Shown here: positions 23,801-35,869 of the stretch, piece after piece
Layout of the letters: every line of letters begins with the position of its first letter
Position numbering within the stretch: position 1 is the first letter of the stretch
Source of the DNA: Euptelea pleiosperma
Taxonomy: Eukaryota > Streptophyta > Magnoliopsida > Ranunculales > Eupteleaceae
NCBI GenBank assembly: GCA_035048495.1
Contig: CM068545.1
Location: 45,750,450-45,814,449, forward strand
Direction: 5' to 3'
DNA: 64,000 nt
Position numbers and translations under genes: made by a program
The notes under the pieces: generated by a model
Databases searched by the model: none
The model's input: only the letters and a program-made list of their open reading frames with translations
Told to the model about the DNA's origin: nothing

Positions 23801-25801
23801 GGCTTCGAATGTAACACACAAACTGAGTCCAAATAGAGACATTGACGCACGGATGGAGCAAAACTGTTGCGACTGTCCCGAATCTTTCTCAAACACTTCA
23901 AATGTGTTGAAACAATAGTAATGGAAGAGTTTGAGTCAAATTACGATGTCCGGTTGCACAAAAGTCACTAGTTATAGACTTCGGAATGTAACAAACAAAC
24001 TGAGTCCAATTAGAGACATTGACGCAGGNNNNNNNNNNNNNNNNNNNNNNNNNNNNNNNNNNNNNNNNNNNNNNNNNNNNNNNNNNNNNNNNNNNNNNNN
24101 NNNNNNNNNNNNNNNNNNNNNNNNNNNNGAACGGATGGAGCAAACTTCTTCCGACTGTCCTAAATCTTGTTCCAACACTTCAAATGTGTTGAAATAATAG
24201 TAATGGAAGGTTTGAGTCAAAATTACGGGGTCCGGTTGCGAAAAAGTCACTAGTTATAGGCTTCAGAATGTACACACAAACTGAGTCCAATTAGCGACAT
24301 TGACGCACGGATGGAGCAAAATTGTTTCGACTGCCCGAATCTTTCTCAAACACTGCAAATGTGTTGAAACATTAGTAATAGAAGAGTTCGAGTCAAATTA
24401 CGAGGTCCGGTTGCACAAAAGTCACTAGTTATAGGCTCGGAATGTAACAAACAAACTGAGTCCAATTAGAGACATTGACGCACGGATGGAGCAAACTTGT
24501 TTCGATTGTCCCGAATCTTGTTCCAAGACTTTAAATGTTTGAAACAATTGCAATGGAACAGATTGAGTCAAATTACGAGATCCGGTTGCGAAAAAGTCAC
24601 TTGTTATAAGCTTAGGACTGTAACGCACAAACTGAGTCCAATTATAGTCATTGACGCACGAACGGAGCAAACTTGTTCCGACTGTCCCGAATCTTGTTCC
24701 AAGTCTTCAAATGTGTTAAAACAATTGTAATAGAAGATATTGAGTCAAATTACGAGGTCCGGTTGTAAAAAAGTCACTAGTTATAAGCTAAGGAATGTAA
24801 CGCACAAACTGAGTCCAATTAGAGTCATTGACGCACGAATGGGGCAAACTTGTTCCGACAGTCCCGAATCTTGTTCAGCACTTCAAATGTGTTAAAACAA
24901 TTGTAATACAAGATATTGAGCCAAAATACGAAGTCCGGATACGAAAAAGTCAGTAATTATAGGCTTAGGAATGTAACACCCAAACTGAGTCCAATTAGAG
25001 ACATTGACGAACGAATGGAGCAAACTTGTTCCGACTGTCCCGAATCTTTTTTCAACAGTTCAAATGTGCTAAAACAATTGTAATGGAAGATATTGAGTCA
25101 AATTATGAGGTCCGGTTGTGCAAAAGTCACTAGTTATAAGCTTGGAATGTAACGCACAAACTGAGTGCAATTGGAGTCATTTACGCACGAATGGGGTAAA
25201 CTTGTTCCGACAGTCCCGAATCTTGTTCCAACATATCAAATGCGTGAAAACAATTGTAATAGAAGATATTGAGTCAAATTACGGTTTCCGATTGCGAAAA
25301 AGTAAGTAATTATAGGCTTAGGAATGTAACACACAAATTGAGTCCAATTAGAGACATTGACGAACGGATGGAGCAAACTTCTTTCGACTGTCCCAAATCT
25401 TGTTCATACACTTCAAATGTGTTGAAACAATAGTAATGGAAGAGTTTGAGTCAAATTACAGGGTCCGGTTGCGAAAAAGTCACAAGTTATAGGCTTCGGA
25501 ATGTAACACACAAACTGAGTCCAAATAGAGACATTGACGCACGGATGGAGCAAAATTGTTGCGACTGTCCCGAATCTTTTTCAAACACTTCAAATGTGTT
25601 GAAACAATAGTAATGGAAAAGTTTGAGTCAAATTACGATGTCCGGTTGCACAAAAGTCACTAGTTATAGGCTTCGGAATGTAACAACCAAACTGAGTCCA
25701 ATTAGAGTCATTGACGCACGGATGGAACAAACTTGTTTCAACTATCCCGATTCTTGTTCCAACACTTCAAATGTGTTAAAACAATTATAATAGAAGATAT
25801 T
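20831..25801 (+). repeat. HOR interval 10, with assembly gap: T A B C D E F G H/J K L M/F G H I J K L M/F [gap] D E F G H I J K L M
   Basis: Monomer order is readable on both sides of the N run. Single-base losses and gains relative to sister copies are dense from about 21660 to 24540. No T was seen, but one could be hidden in the gap, whose real size is unknown. The 210-codon frame at 22986-23618 exists only because of these indels. Confidence 0.7.
24029..24128. other. Assembly gap (100 N)
   Basis: Exactly 100 N, the conventional placeholder for a gap of unknown size. The left edge is in an M/F monomer (gacgcagg) and the right edge in a D monomer (gaacggatggagc), so the true missing length is at least part of one HOR and may be much larger. 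Confidence 0.99.
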
Positions 25802-28209
25802 GAGTCAAATTACGAAGTCCGATTGTGAAAAAGTCAATAACAAACTTGTTCCGATTGTCCCGAATCTTGTTCCAGCACTTCAAATGTGTTGAAACAATTA
25901 CAATGGAAGAGATTGAGTGAAATTACGAGGTCCGGTTGTGCAAAACTCACTAGTTATAAGCTTTGGAATGTGACGCACAAACTGAGTCCAATTAGAGTCA
26001 TTGATGCACGAATGGGACAAACTTGTTCCTATAGTCCCGAATCTTGTTCTAACACTTCAAATGTGTTAAAACAATTCTAATAGAAGATATTGAGTGAAAT
26101 TACGAAGTCTGGTTGCGAAAAAGTCAGTAATTATAGGCTTAGGAATATAACACCCAATCTGAGTCCAATTAGAGACATTGACGAACGAATGGAGCAAACT
26201 TGTTCCGACTGTCCCGAATCTTTTTCAACAGTCAAATGTGTTGAAACAATTGTAATGGAAGATACTAAGTCAAATTACAAGATCCGGTTGTGCAAATGAA
26301 ACTAGTTATAAGCTTGGGAATGTAACGCACAAACTGAGTCCAATTAGGGTCATTGACGCACGAATGCGGTAAACCTGTTCCGACAGTCCCGAATCTTGTT
26401 CCAACACTTCAAATGTGTTGAAACAATTGTAATAGAAGATATTGAGTCAAATTACGAAGTCCGATTGCGAAAAAGTAAGTAATTATAGGCTTAGGAATGT
26501 AACAAACAAATTGAGTCCAATTAAAGACGTTGACGAACGGATGGAGCAAACTTCTTCCGACTGTCCTAAATCTTGTTCCAACACTTCAAATGTGTTGAAA
26601 TAATAGTAATGGAAGAGTTTGAGTCAAATTACGGGGTCCGGTTGCGAAAAAGTCACTAGTTATAGGCTTCGGAATGTAACACACAAACTGAGTCCAATTA
26701 GCGACATTCACGCACGGATGGAGCAAAATTGTTTCGACTGTCCCGAATCTTTTTCAAACACTGCAAATGTGTTGAAACATTAGTAATAGAAGAGTTCGAG
26801 TCAAATTACGAGGTCCGGTTGCACAAAAGTCACTAGTTATAGGCTTCGGAATGTAACAAACAAACTGAGTCTAATTAGAGACATTGACGCACGGATGGAG
26901 CAAACTTGTTTCGATTGTCCCGAATCTTGTTCCAAGACTTTAAATGTGTAGAAACAATTGCAATGGAACAGATTGAGTCAAATTACGTGATCCGGTTGCG
27001 AAAAAGTCACTTGTTATAAGCTTAGGACTGTAACGCACAAACTGAGTCCAATTATAGTCATTGACGCACGAACGGAGCAAACTTGTTCCGACTGTCCCGA
27101 ATCTTGTTCCAAGTCTTCAAATGTGTTAAAACAATTGTAATAGAAGATATTGAGTCAAATTACGAGGTCCGGTTGTGAAAAAGTCACTAGTTATAAGCTA
27201 GGGAATGTAACGCACAAACTGAGACCAATTAGAGTCATTGACGCACGAATGGGGCAAACTTGTTCCGACAGTCCCGAATCTTGTTCAACACTTCAAATGT
27301 GTTAAAACAATTGTAATACAAGATATTGAGCCAAAATACGAAGTCCGGATACGAAAAAGTCAGTAATTATAGGCTTAGGAATGTAACACCCAAACTGAGT
27401 CCAATTAGAGACATTGACGAACGAATGGAGCAAACTTGTTCCGACTGTCCCGAATCTTTTTTCAACAGTTCAAATGTGTTAAAACAATTGTAATGGAAGA
27501 TATTGAGTCAAATTACGAGGTCCGGTTGTGCAAAAGTCACTAGTTATAAGCTTGGGATGTAACGCACAAATTGAGTGCAATTGGAGTCATTTACGCACGA
27601 ATGGGGTAAACTTGTTCCGACAGTCCCGAATCTTGTTCCAACACACCAAATGCGTTAAAACAATTGTAATAGAAGATATTGAGTCAAATTACGGATTCCG
27701 ATTGCGAAAAAGTAAGTAATTATAGGCTTAGGAATGTAACACACAAATTAAGTCCAATTAGAGACATTGACGAACGATGGAGCAAACTTCTTTCGACTGT
27801 CCCAAATCTTGTTCATACACTTCAAATGTGTTGAAACAATAGTAATGGAAGAGTTTGAGTCAAATTACAGGGTCCGGTTGCGAAAAAGTCACTAGTTATA
27901 GGCTTCGGAATGTAACACACAAACTGAGTCTAACTATAGACATTGAGGCACGGATGGAGCAAAATTGTTGCGACTGTCCCGAATCATTTTCAAACACTTC
28001 AAATGTGTTGAAACAATAGTAATGGAAGAGTTTGAGTCAAATTACGATATCCGGTTGCACAAAAGTCACTAGTTATAGGCTTCGGAATGTAACAACCAAA
28101 TTGAGTCCAATTAGAGTCGTTGACGCACGGATGGAACAAACTTGTTTCAACTATCCCGATCTTGTTCCAACACTTCAAATGTGTTAAAACATTTATAATA
28201 GAAGATATT
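25802..28209 (+). repeat. HOR interval 11 (2408 bp): canonical T A B C D E F G H I J K L M
   Basis: The complete canonical 14-monomer order. It is a few bases short of 2413 because of small deletions (for example gcttgggatg, gaacgatgg, cccgatcttg), which may be consensus errors. Confidence 0.85.
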
Positions 28210-29695
28210 GAGTCAAATTACGAAGTCCGGTTGTGAAAAAGTCAATAAACAAACTTGTTCCGATTGTCCCAAATCTTGTTCCAGCACTTCAAATGTGTTG
28301 AAACAATTACAATGAAGAGATTGAGTGAAATTACGAGGTCCGGTTGTGCAAAACTCACTAGTTATAAGCTTTGGAATGTGACGCACAAACTGAGTCCAAT
28401 CAGAGTCATTGATGCACGAATGGGACAAACTTGTTCCTATAGTCCCGAATCTAGTTCTAACACTTCAAATGTGTTAAAACAATTATAATAGAAGATATTG
28501 AGTGAAATTATGAAGTCTGGTTGCGAAAAAGTCAGTAATTATAGGCTTAGGAATGTAACACCCAATCTGAGTCCAATTAGAGACATTGACGAACGAATGG
28601 AGCAAACTTGTTCCGACTGTCCCGAATCTTTTTTCAACAGTTCAAATGTGTTGAAACAATTGTAATGGAAGATACTAAGTCAAATTACGAGATCCGGTTG
28701 TGCAAATGAAACTAGTTATAAGCTTGGGAATGTAACGCACAAACTGAGTCCAATTAGGGTCATTGACGCACGAATGCGGTAAACCTGTTCCAACAGTCCC
28801 GAATCTTGTTCCAACACTTCAAATGTGTTGAAACAATTGTAATAGAAGATATTGAGTCAAATTACGAAGTCAGATTGCGAAAAAGTAAGTAATTATAGGC
28901 TTAGGAATGTACAAACAAATTGAGTCCAATTAAAGACGTTGACGAACGGATGGAGCAAACTTCTTTCGACTGTCCCAAATTTTATTCATACACTTCAAAC
29001 GAGGTCCGGTTGTGCAAAAGTCACTAGTTATAAGCTTGGGAATGTAACGCACAAACTGAGTGCAATTGGAGTCATTACCGCACGAATGGGGTAAACTTGT
29101 TCCGACAGTCCCGAATCTTGTTCCAACACATCAAATGCGTTAAAACAATTGTAATATAAGATATTGAGTCAAATTACGGATTCGATTGCGAAAAAGTAAG
29201 TAATTATAGGCTTAGGAATGTAACACACAAATTGAGTCCAATTAGAGACATTGACGAACGGATGGAGCAAACTTCTTTCGACAGTCCCAAATCTTATTCA
29301 TACACTTCAAATGTGTTGAAACAATAGTAATGGAAGAGTTTGAGTCAAATTACAGGGTCCGGTTACGAAAAAGTCACTAGTTATAGGCTTCGGAATGTAA
29401 CACACAAACTGAGTCCAAATAGAGACATTGACGCACGGATGGAGCAAAATTGTTGCGACTGTCCCGAATCTTTTTCAAACACTTCAAATGTGTTGAAACA
29501 ATAGTAATGGAAGAGTTTGAGTCAAATTACGATGTCCGGTTGCACAAAAGTCACTAGTTATAGGCTTCGGAATGTAACAACCAAACTGAGTCCAATTATA
29601 GTCATTGACGCACGGATGGAACAAACTTGTTTCAACTATCCCGATTCTTGTTCCAACACTTCAAATGTGTTAAAACAATTATAATAGAAGATATT
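28210..29695 (+). repeat. HOR interval 12 (1486 bp): T A B C D/K|J K L M
   Basis: After C, a D/K hybrid is cut near 29000 (cttcaaacgaggtcc) and joined off-register to J, leaving a length that is not T plus whole monomers. The same rare joint recurs in the next interval and at about 43610, marking these as copies of one event. Confidence 0.82.
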
Positions 29696-31183
29696 GAGTC
29701 AAATTACGAAGTCCGGTTGTGAAAAAGTCAATAACAAACTTGTTCCGATTGTCCCGAATCTTGTTCCAGCACTTCAAATGTGTTGAAACAATTACAATGG
29801 AAGAGATTGAGTGAAATTACGAGGTCCGGTTGTGCAAAACTCACTAGTTATAAGCTTTGGAATGTGACGCACAAACTGAGTCCAATCAGAGTCATTGATG
29901 CACGAATGGGACAAACTTGTTCCTATAGTCCCGAATCTAGTTCTAACACTTCAAATGTGTTAAAACAATTATAATAGAAGATATTGAGTGAAATTATGAA
30001 GTCTGGTTGCGAAAAAGTCAGTAATTATAGGCTTAGGAATGTAACACCCAATCTGAGTCCAATTAGAGACATTGACGAACGAATGGAGCAAACTTGTTCC
30101 GACTGTCCCGAATCTTTTTTCAACAGTTCAAATGTGTTGAAACAATTGTAATGGAAGATACTAAGTCAAATTACGAGATCCGGTTGTGCAAATGAAACTA
30201 GTTATAAGCTTGGGAATGTAACGCACAAACTGAGTCCAATTAGGGTCATTGACGCACGAATGCGGTAAACCTGTTCCAACAGTCCCGAATCTTGTTCCAA
30301 CACTTCAAATGTGTTGAAACAATTGTAATAGAAGATATTGAGTCAAATTACGAAGTCAGATTGCGAAAAAGTAAGTAATTATAGGCTTAGGAATGTAACA
30401 AACAAATTGAGTCCAATTAAAGACGTTGACGAACGGATGGAGCAAACTTCTTTCGACTGTCCCAAATTTTATTCATACACTTCAAACGAGGTCCGGTTGT
30501 GCAAAAGTCACTAGTTATAAGCTTGGGAATGTAACGCACAAACTGAGTGCAATTGGAGTCATTTACGCACGAATGGGGTAAACTTGTTCCGACAGTCCCG
30601 AATCTTGTTCCAACACATCAAATGCGTTAAAACAATTGTAATATAAGATATTGAGTCAAATTACGGATTCCGATTGCGAAAAAGTAAGTAATTATAGGCT
30701 TAGGAATGTAACACACAAATTGAGTCCAATTAGAGACATTGACGAACGGATGGAGCAAACTTCTTTCGACAGTCCCAAATCTTATTCATACACTTCAAAT
30801 GTGTTGAAACAATAATAATGGAAGAGTTTGAGTCAAATTACAGGGTCCGGTTGCGAAAAAGTCACTAGTTATAGGCTTCGGAATGTAACACACAAACTGA
30901 GTCCAAATAGAGACATTGACGCACGGATGGAGCAAAATTGTTGCGACTGTCCCGAATCTTTTTCAAACACTTCAAATGTGTTGAAACAATAGTAATGGAA
31001 GAGTTTGAGTCAAATTACGATGTCCGGTTGCACAAAAGTCACTAGTTATAGGCTTCGGAATGTAACAACCAAACTGAGTCCAATTATAGTCATTGACGCA
31101 CGGATGGAACAAACTTGTTTCAACTATCCCGATTCTTGTTCCAACACTTCAAATGTGTTAAAACAATTATAATAGAAGATATT
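29696..31183 (+). repeat. HOR interval 13 (1488 bp): T A B C D/K|J K L M
   Basis: A tandem copy of interval 12 with the same off-register joint near 30487. The two differ only by scattered bases, several of them single-base indels in interval 12. Confidence 0.82.
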
Positions 31184-32534
31184 GAGTCAAATTACGAAGT
31201 CCGGTTGTGAAAAAGTCAATAACAAACTTGTTCCGATTGTCCCGAATCTTGTTCCAGCACTTCAAATGTGTTGAAACAATTACAATGGAAGAGATTGAGT
31301 CAAATTACGAGGTCCGGTTGTGCAAAACTCACTAGTTATAAGCTTTGGAATGTGACGCACAAACTGAGTCCAATTAGAGTCATTGATGCACGAATGGGAC
31401 AAACTTGTTCCTATAGTCCCGAATCTTGTTCTAACACTTCAAATGTGTTAAAACAATTCTAATAGAAGATATTGAGTGAAATTACGAAGTCTGGTTGCGA
31501 AAAAGTCAGTAATTATAGGCTTAGGAATGTAACACCCAATCTGAGTCCAATTAGAGACATTGACGAACGAATGGAGCAAACTTGTTCCGACTGTCCCGAA
31601 TCTTTTTTCAACAGTTCAAATGTGTTGAAACAATTGTAATGGAAGATACTAAGTCAAATTACGAGATCCGGTTGTCCAAATGAAACTAGTTATAAGCTTG
31701 GGAATGTAACGCACAAACTGAGTCCAATTAGGGTCATTGACGCACGAATGCGGTAAACCTGCTCCGGCAGTCCCGAATCTTGTTCCAACACTTCAAATGT
31801 GTTGAAACAATTGTAATAGAAGATATTGAGTCAAATTACGAAGTCCGATTGCGAAAAAGTAAGTAATTATAGGCTTAGGAATGTAACAAACAAATTGAGT
31901 CCAATTAAAGACGTTGACGAACGGATGGAGCAAACTTCTTCCGACTGTCCTAAATCTTGTTCGAACACTTCAAATGTGTTGAAATAATAGTAATGGAAGG
32001 GTTTGAGTCAAATTACGGGTTCGGTTGCGAAAAAGTCACTAGTTATAGGCTTCGGAATGTAACACACAAACAGAGTCCAATTAGCGACATTGACGCACGG
32101 ATGGAGCAAAATTGTTTCGACTGTCCCGAATCTTTCTCAAACACTGCAAATGTGTTGAAACATTAGTAATAGAAGAGTTCGAGTCAAATTACGAGGTCCG
32201 GTTGCACAAAAGTCACTAGTTATAGGCTTCGGAATGTAACAAACAAACTGAGTCCAATTAGAGACATTGACGCACGGATGGAGCAAACTTGTTGCGACTG
32301 TCCCGAATCTTTTTCAAACACTTCAAATGTGTTGAAACAATAGTAATGGAAGAGTTTGAGTCAAATTACGATGTCCGGTTGGACAAAAGTCACTAGTTAT
32401 AGGCTTCGGAATGTAACAACCAAACTGAGTCCAATTAGAGTCATTGACGCACGGATGGAACAAACTTGTTTCAACTATCCCGATTCTTGTTCCAACACTT
32501 CAAATGTGTTAAAACAATTATAATAGAAGATATT
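31184..32534 (+). repeat. HOR interval 14 (1351 bp): T A B C D E F/L M
   Basis: T plus seven monomers. F switches to L inside the monomer at about 32290 (acttgttgcgactg), which deletes exactly six monomers in register. Confidence 0.85.
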
Positions 32535-34518
32535 GAGTCAAATTATGAAGTCCGGTTGTGAAAAAGTCAATAACAAACTTGTTCCGATTGTCCCGAATCT
32601 TGTTCCAGCACTTCAAATGTGTTGAAACAATTACAATGGAAGAGATTGAGTCAAATTACGAGGTCCAGTTGTGCAAAACTCACTAGTTATAAGCTTTGGA
32701 ATGTGACGCACAAACTGAGTCCAATTAGGGTCATTGACGCACGAATGCGGTAAACCTGTTCCGACAGTCCCGAATCTTGTTCCAACACTTCAAATGTGTT
32801 GAAACAATTGTAATAGAAGATATTGAGTCAAATTACGAAGTCCGATTGCGAAAAAGTAAGTAATTATAGGCTTAGGAATGTAACAAACAAATTGAGTCCA
32901 ATTAAAGACGTTGACGAACGGATGGAGCAAACTTCTTCCGACTGTCCGGTTGCGAAAAAGTCACTAGTTATAGGCTTCGGAATGTAACACACAAACTGAG
33001 TCCAATTAGCGACATTCAAGCACGGATGGAGCAAAATTGTTTCGACTGTCCCGAATCTTTTTCAAACACTGCAAATGTGTTGAAACATTAGTAATAGAAG
33101 AGTTCGAGTCAAATTACGAGGTCCGGTTGCACAAAAGTCACTAGTTATAGGCTTCGGAATGTAACAAACAAACTGAGTCCAATTAGAGACATTGACGCAC
33201 GGATGGAGCAAACTTGTTTCGATTGTCCCGAATCTTGTTCCAAGACTTTAAATGTGTTGAAACAATTGCAATGGAACAGATTGAGTCAAATTACGAGATC
33301 CGGTTGCGAAAAGTCACTTGTTATAAGCTTAGGACTGTAACGCACAAACTGAGTCCAATTATAGTCATTGACGCACGAACGGAGCAAACTTGTTCCGACT
33401 GTCCCGAATCTTGTTCCAAGTCTTCAAATGTGTTAAAACAATTGTAATAGAAGATATTGAGTCAAATTAGGAGGTCCGGTTGTGAAAAAGTCACTAGTTA
33501 TAAGCTAAGGAATGTAACGCACAAACTGAGTCCAATTGGAGTCATTGACGCACGAATGGGGCAAACTTGTTCCGACAGTCCCGAATCTTGTTCGGCACTT
33601 CAAATGTGTTAAAACAATTGTAATACAAGATATTGAGCCAAAATACGAAGTCCGGATACGAAAAAGTCAGTAATTATAGGTTTAGGATGTAACACCCAAA
33701 CTGAGTCCAATTAGAGACATTGACGAACGAATGGAGCAAACTTGTTCCGACTGTCCCGAATCTTTTTTCAACAGTTCAAATGTGTTAAAACAATTGTAAT
33801 GGAAGATATTGAGTCAAATTACGAGGTCCGGTTGTGCAAAAGTCACTAGTTATAAGCTTGGGAATGTAACGCACAAATTGAGTGCAATTGGAGTCATTTA
33901 CGCACGAATGGGGTAAACTTGTTCCGACAGTCCCGAATCTTGTTCCAACACATCAAATGCGTTAAAACAATTGTAATAGAAGATATTGAGTCAAATTACG
34001 GATTCCGATTGCGAAAAAGTAAGTAATTATAGGCTTAGGAATGTAACACACAAATTAAGTCCAATTAGAGACATTGACGAACGGATGGAGCAAACTTCTT
34101 TCGACTGTCCCAAATCTTGTTCATACACTTCAAATGTGTTGAAACAATAGTAATGGAAGAGTTTGAGTCAAATTACAGGGTCCGGTTGCGAAAAAGTCAC
34201 TAGTTATAGGCTTCGGAATGTAACACACAAACTGAGTCTAACTAGAGACATTGAGGCACGGATGGAGCAAAATTGTTGCGACTGTCCCGAATCATTTTCA
34301 AACACTTCAAATGTGTTGAAACAATAGTAATGGAAGAGTTTGAGTCAAATTACGATGTCCGGTTGCACAAAAGTCACTAGTTATAGGCTTCGGAATGTAA
34401 CAACCAAATTGAGTCCAATTAGAGTCATTGACGCACGGATGGAACAAACTTGTTTCAACTATCCCGATTCTTGTTCCAACACTTCAAATGTGTTAAAACA
34501 ATTATAATAGAAGATATT
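32535..34518 (+). repeat. HOR interval 15 (1984 bp): T A/C D|E F G H I J K L M
   Basis: It contains an A/C hybrid (switch near 32727) and an off-register D|E joint near 32945 (gactgtccggttgcg), where D and E share gtcc. D plus E together measure 282 bp instead of 354. Confidence 0.8.
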
Positions 34519-35869
34519 GAGTCAAATTACGAAGTCCGGTTGTGAAAAAGTCAATAACAAACTTGTTCCGATTGTCCCGAATCTTGTTCCAGCACTTCAA
34601 ATGTGTTGAAACAATTACAATGGAAGAGATTGAGTCATATGACGAGGTCCGGTTGTGCAAAACTCACTAGTTATAAGCTTTGGAATGTGACGCACAAACT
34701 GAGTCCAATTAGAGTCATTGATGCACGAATGGGACAAACTTGTTCCTATAGTCCCGAATCTAGTTCTAACACTTCAAATGTGTTAAAACAATTCTAATAG
34801 AAGATATTGAGTGAAATTACGAAGTCTGGTTGCGAAAAAGTCAGTAATTATAGGCTTAGGAATGTAACACCCAATCTGAGTCCAATTAGAGACATTGACG
34901 AACGAATGGAGCAAACTTGTTCCGACTGTCCCGAATCTTTTTTCAACAGTTCAAATGTGTTGAAACAATTGTAATGGAAGATACTAAGTCAAATTACGAG
35001 ATCCGGTTGTCCAAATGAAACTAGTTATAAGCTTGGGAATGTAACGCACAAATTGAGTCCAATTAGGGTCATTGACGCACGAATGCGGTAAACCTGTTCC
35101 GACAGTCCCGAATCTTGTTCCAACACTTCAAATGTGTTGAAACAATTGTAATAGAAGATATTGAGTCAAATTACGAAGTCCGATTGCGAAAAAGTAAGTA
35201 ATTATAGGCTTAGGAATGTAACAAACAAATTGAGTCCAATTAAAGACGTTGACGAACGGATGGAGCAAACTTCTTCCGACTGTCCTAAATCTTGTTCGAA
35301 CACTTCAAATGTGTTGAAATAATAGTAATGGAAGGGTTTGAGTCAAATTACGGGTTCGGTTGCGAAAAAGTCACTAGTTATAGGCTTCGGAATGTAACAC
35401 ACAAACAGAGTCCAATTAGCGACATTGACGCACGGATGGAGCAAAATTGTTTCGACTGTCCCGAATCTTTCTCAAACACTGCAAATGTGTTGAAACATTA
35501 GTAATAGAAGAGTTCGAGTCAAATTACGAGGTCCGGTTGCACAAAAGTCACTAGTTATAGGCTTCGGAATGTAACAAACAAACTGAGTCCAATTAGAGAC
35601 ATTGACGCACGGATGGAGCAAACTTGTTGCGACTGTCCCGAATCTTTTTCAAACACTTCAAATGTGTTGAAACAATAGTAATGGAAGAGTTTGAGTCAAA
35701 TTACGATGTCCGGTTGCACAAAAGTCACTAGTTATAGGCTTCGGAATGTAACAACCAAACTGAGTCCAATTAGAGTCATTGACGCACGGATGGAACAAAC
35801 TTGTTTCAACTATCCCGATTCTTGTTCCAACACTTCAAATGTGTTAAAACAATTATAATAGAAGATATT
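34519..35869 (+). repeat. HOR interval 16 (1351 bp): T A B C D E F/L M
   Basis: Same order as interval 14, 3335 bp away, and as interval 21 (46719), 12200 bp away. The F/L switch is near 35625. Confidence 0.85.

Noticed and set aside
23898..24250. Frames running through the N block
   Set aside because: They are translations of N and not real.
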